Below are positions 24,138 to 24,222 of a stretch of 24,222 nucleotides of DNA, piece by piece. Numbering within the stretch: position 1 is the stretch's first letter; every line of letters begins with the position of its first letter. The notes beneath the pieces were generated by a model that was given only the letters and a program-made list of their open reading frames with translations, did no database searches and was not told the origin of the DNA. The translations under genes and the position numbers were made by a program. Source of the stretch: JAHIVN01 sp018816645 (GTDB lineage Bacteria; Patescibacteriota; Dojkabacteria; JAHIVN01). Where the stretch lies: contig JBDRHZ010000045.1 in NCBI GenBank assembly GCA_043816305.1, forward strand, positions 1-24,222, written 5' to 3'.

Positions 24138-24222
24138 ATGAGAAACAACGTTGAGATCTCAATAATATCAACCGTGCGCAACGAAGAAGATAATCTTGAA
24201 GAGCTGCACACACGTCTAGTAC
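24138..24222 (+). CDS. N-terminal fragment of a glycosyltransferase family 2 protein
   Basis: Twenty-eight codons are visible from ATG 24138 to the window end. The peptide EISIISTVRNEEDNLEELH matches the first strand and helix of GT2 enzymes of the dolichyl/polyprenyl-phosphate sugar synthase type (pattern S-x-I-x-x-x-x-N-E-E-x-N-L). Such enzymes make the lipid-phosphate sugar donors used by GT-C proteins like the four in this window, so the role would fit, but only the first strand is seen. The substrate and any membrane domain lie outside the window. Confidence 0.75.
   Translation, partial: MRNNVEISIISTVRNEEDNLEELHTRLV

Overview
The window is an AT-rich stretch of bacterial DNA devoted almost entirely to making, exporting and remodelling surface glycans, plus secreted enzymes. 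Several traits point, by inference only, to a Candidate Phyla Radiation (Patescibacteria)-type bacterium or a similar poorly studied lineage. Genes are tightly packed on both strands. Convincing Shine-Dalgarno sequences are almost absent, and several start codons sit only 6-9 nt behind a -10-like hexamer. The gene set is rich in GT-C membrane glycosyltransferases, sulfatase-like proteins and large secreted repeat proteins. UGA is used as a stop (for example in the ATGA overlaps at 7851-7854 and 20028-20031), so the UGA-recoding lineages are unlikely. No rRNA, tRNA, CRISPR array, transposase or attachment site was seen.

Layout. 1-153: the end of an unrecognised + strand gene. 158-4668: a divergent pair, a membrane-anchored PGRP-type N-acetylmuramoyl-L-alanine amidase (-) and a secreted subtilisin-family protease (+) that ends in seven 48-52-residue repeats. 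4758-12433 (+): a GT39/PMT-like membrane glycosyltransferase, a Wzx/MATE-type flippase, two soluble sulfatase-like alkaline-phosphatase-superfamily proteins, and a secreted protein ending in a second seven-repeat propeller. 12493-18835 (-): three more GT-C membrane proteins, one of them a paralogue of the gene at 4758 with an abnormal 5' end, and a GT2 glycosyltransferase. 18976-20720 (+): a GT4 glycosyltransferase translationally coupled to a SAM methyltransferase. 20763-21896 (-): a second GT4. 22010-24222 (+): an exported Cys-type (formylglycine) sulfatase, then the first 28 codons of another GT2. No gap without a gene exceeds 300 bases; the longest is 15990-16267.

How the genes may work together (inference). 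Cytosolic GT2/GT4 enzymes and the methyltransferase would build lipid-linked or polyprenyl-phosphate sugars. The flippase would move them across the membrane. The four GT-C proteins would transfer sugars outside the membrane. The soluble sulfatase-like pair may modify precursors before flipping, while the exported sulfatase acts on sulfated glycans outside. The most interesting feature is that two unrelated exported proteins, a protease and a beta-rich possibly carbohydrate-binding protein, carry the same kind of seven-unit lectin-like propeller. This suggests a shared targeting or attachment module for exoproteins, either onto the cell's own glycan or onto a host or prey surface. Next to them is a peptidoglycan amidase that could attack a neighbour's wall.
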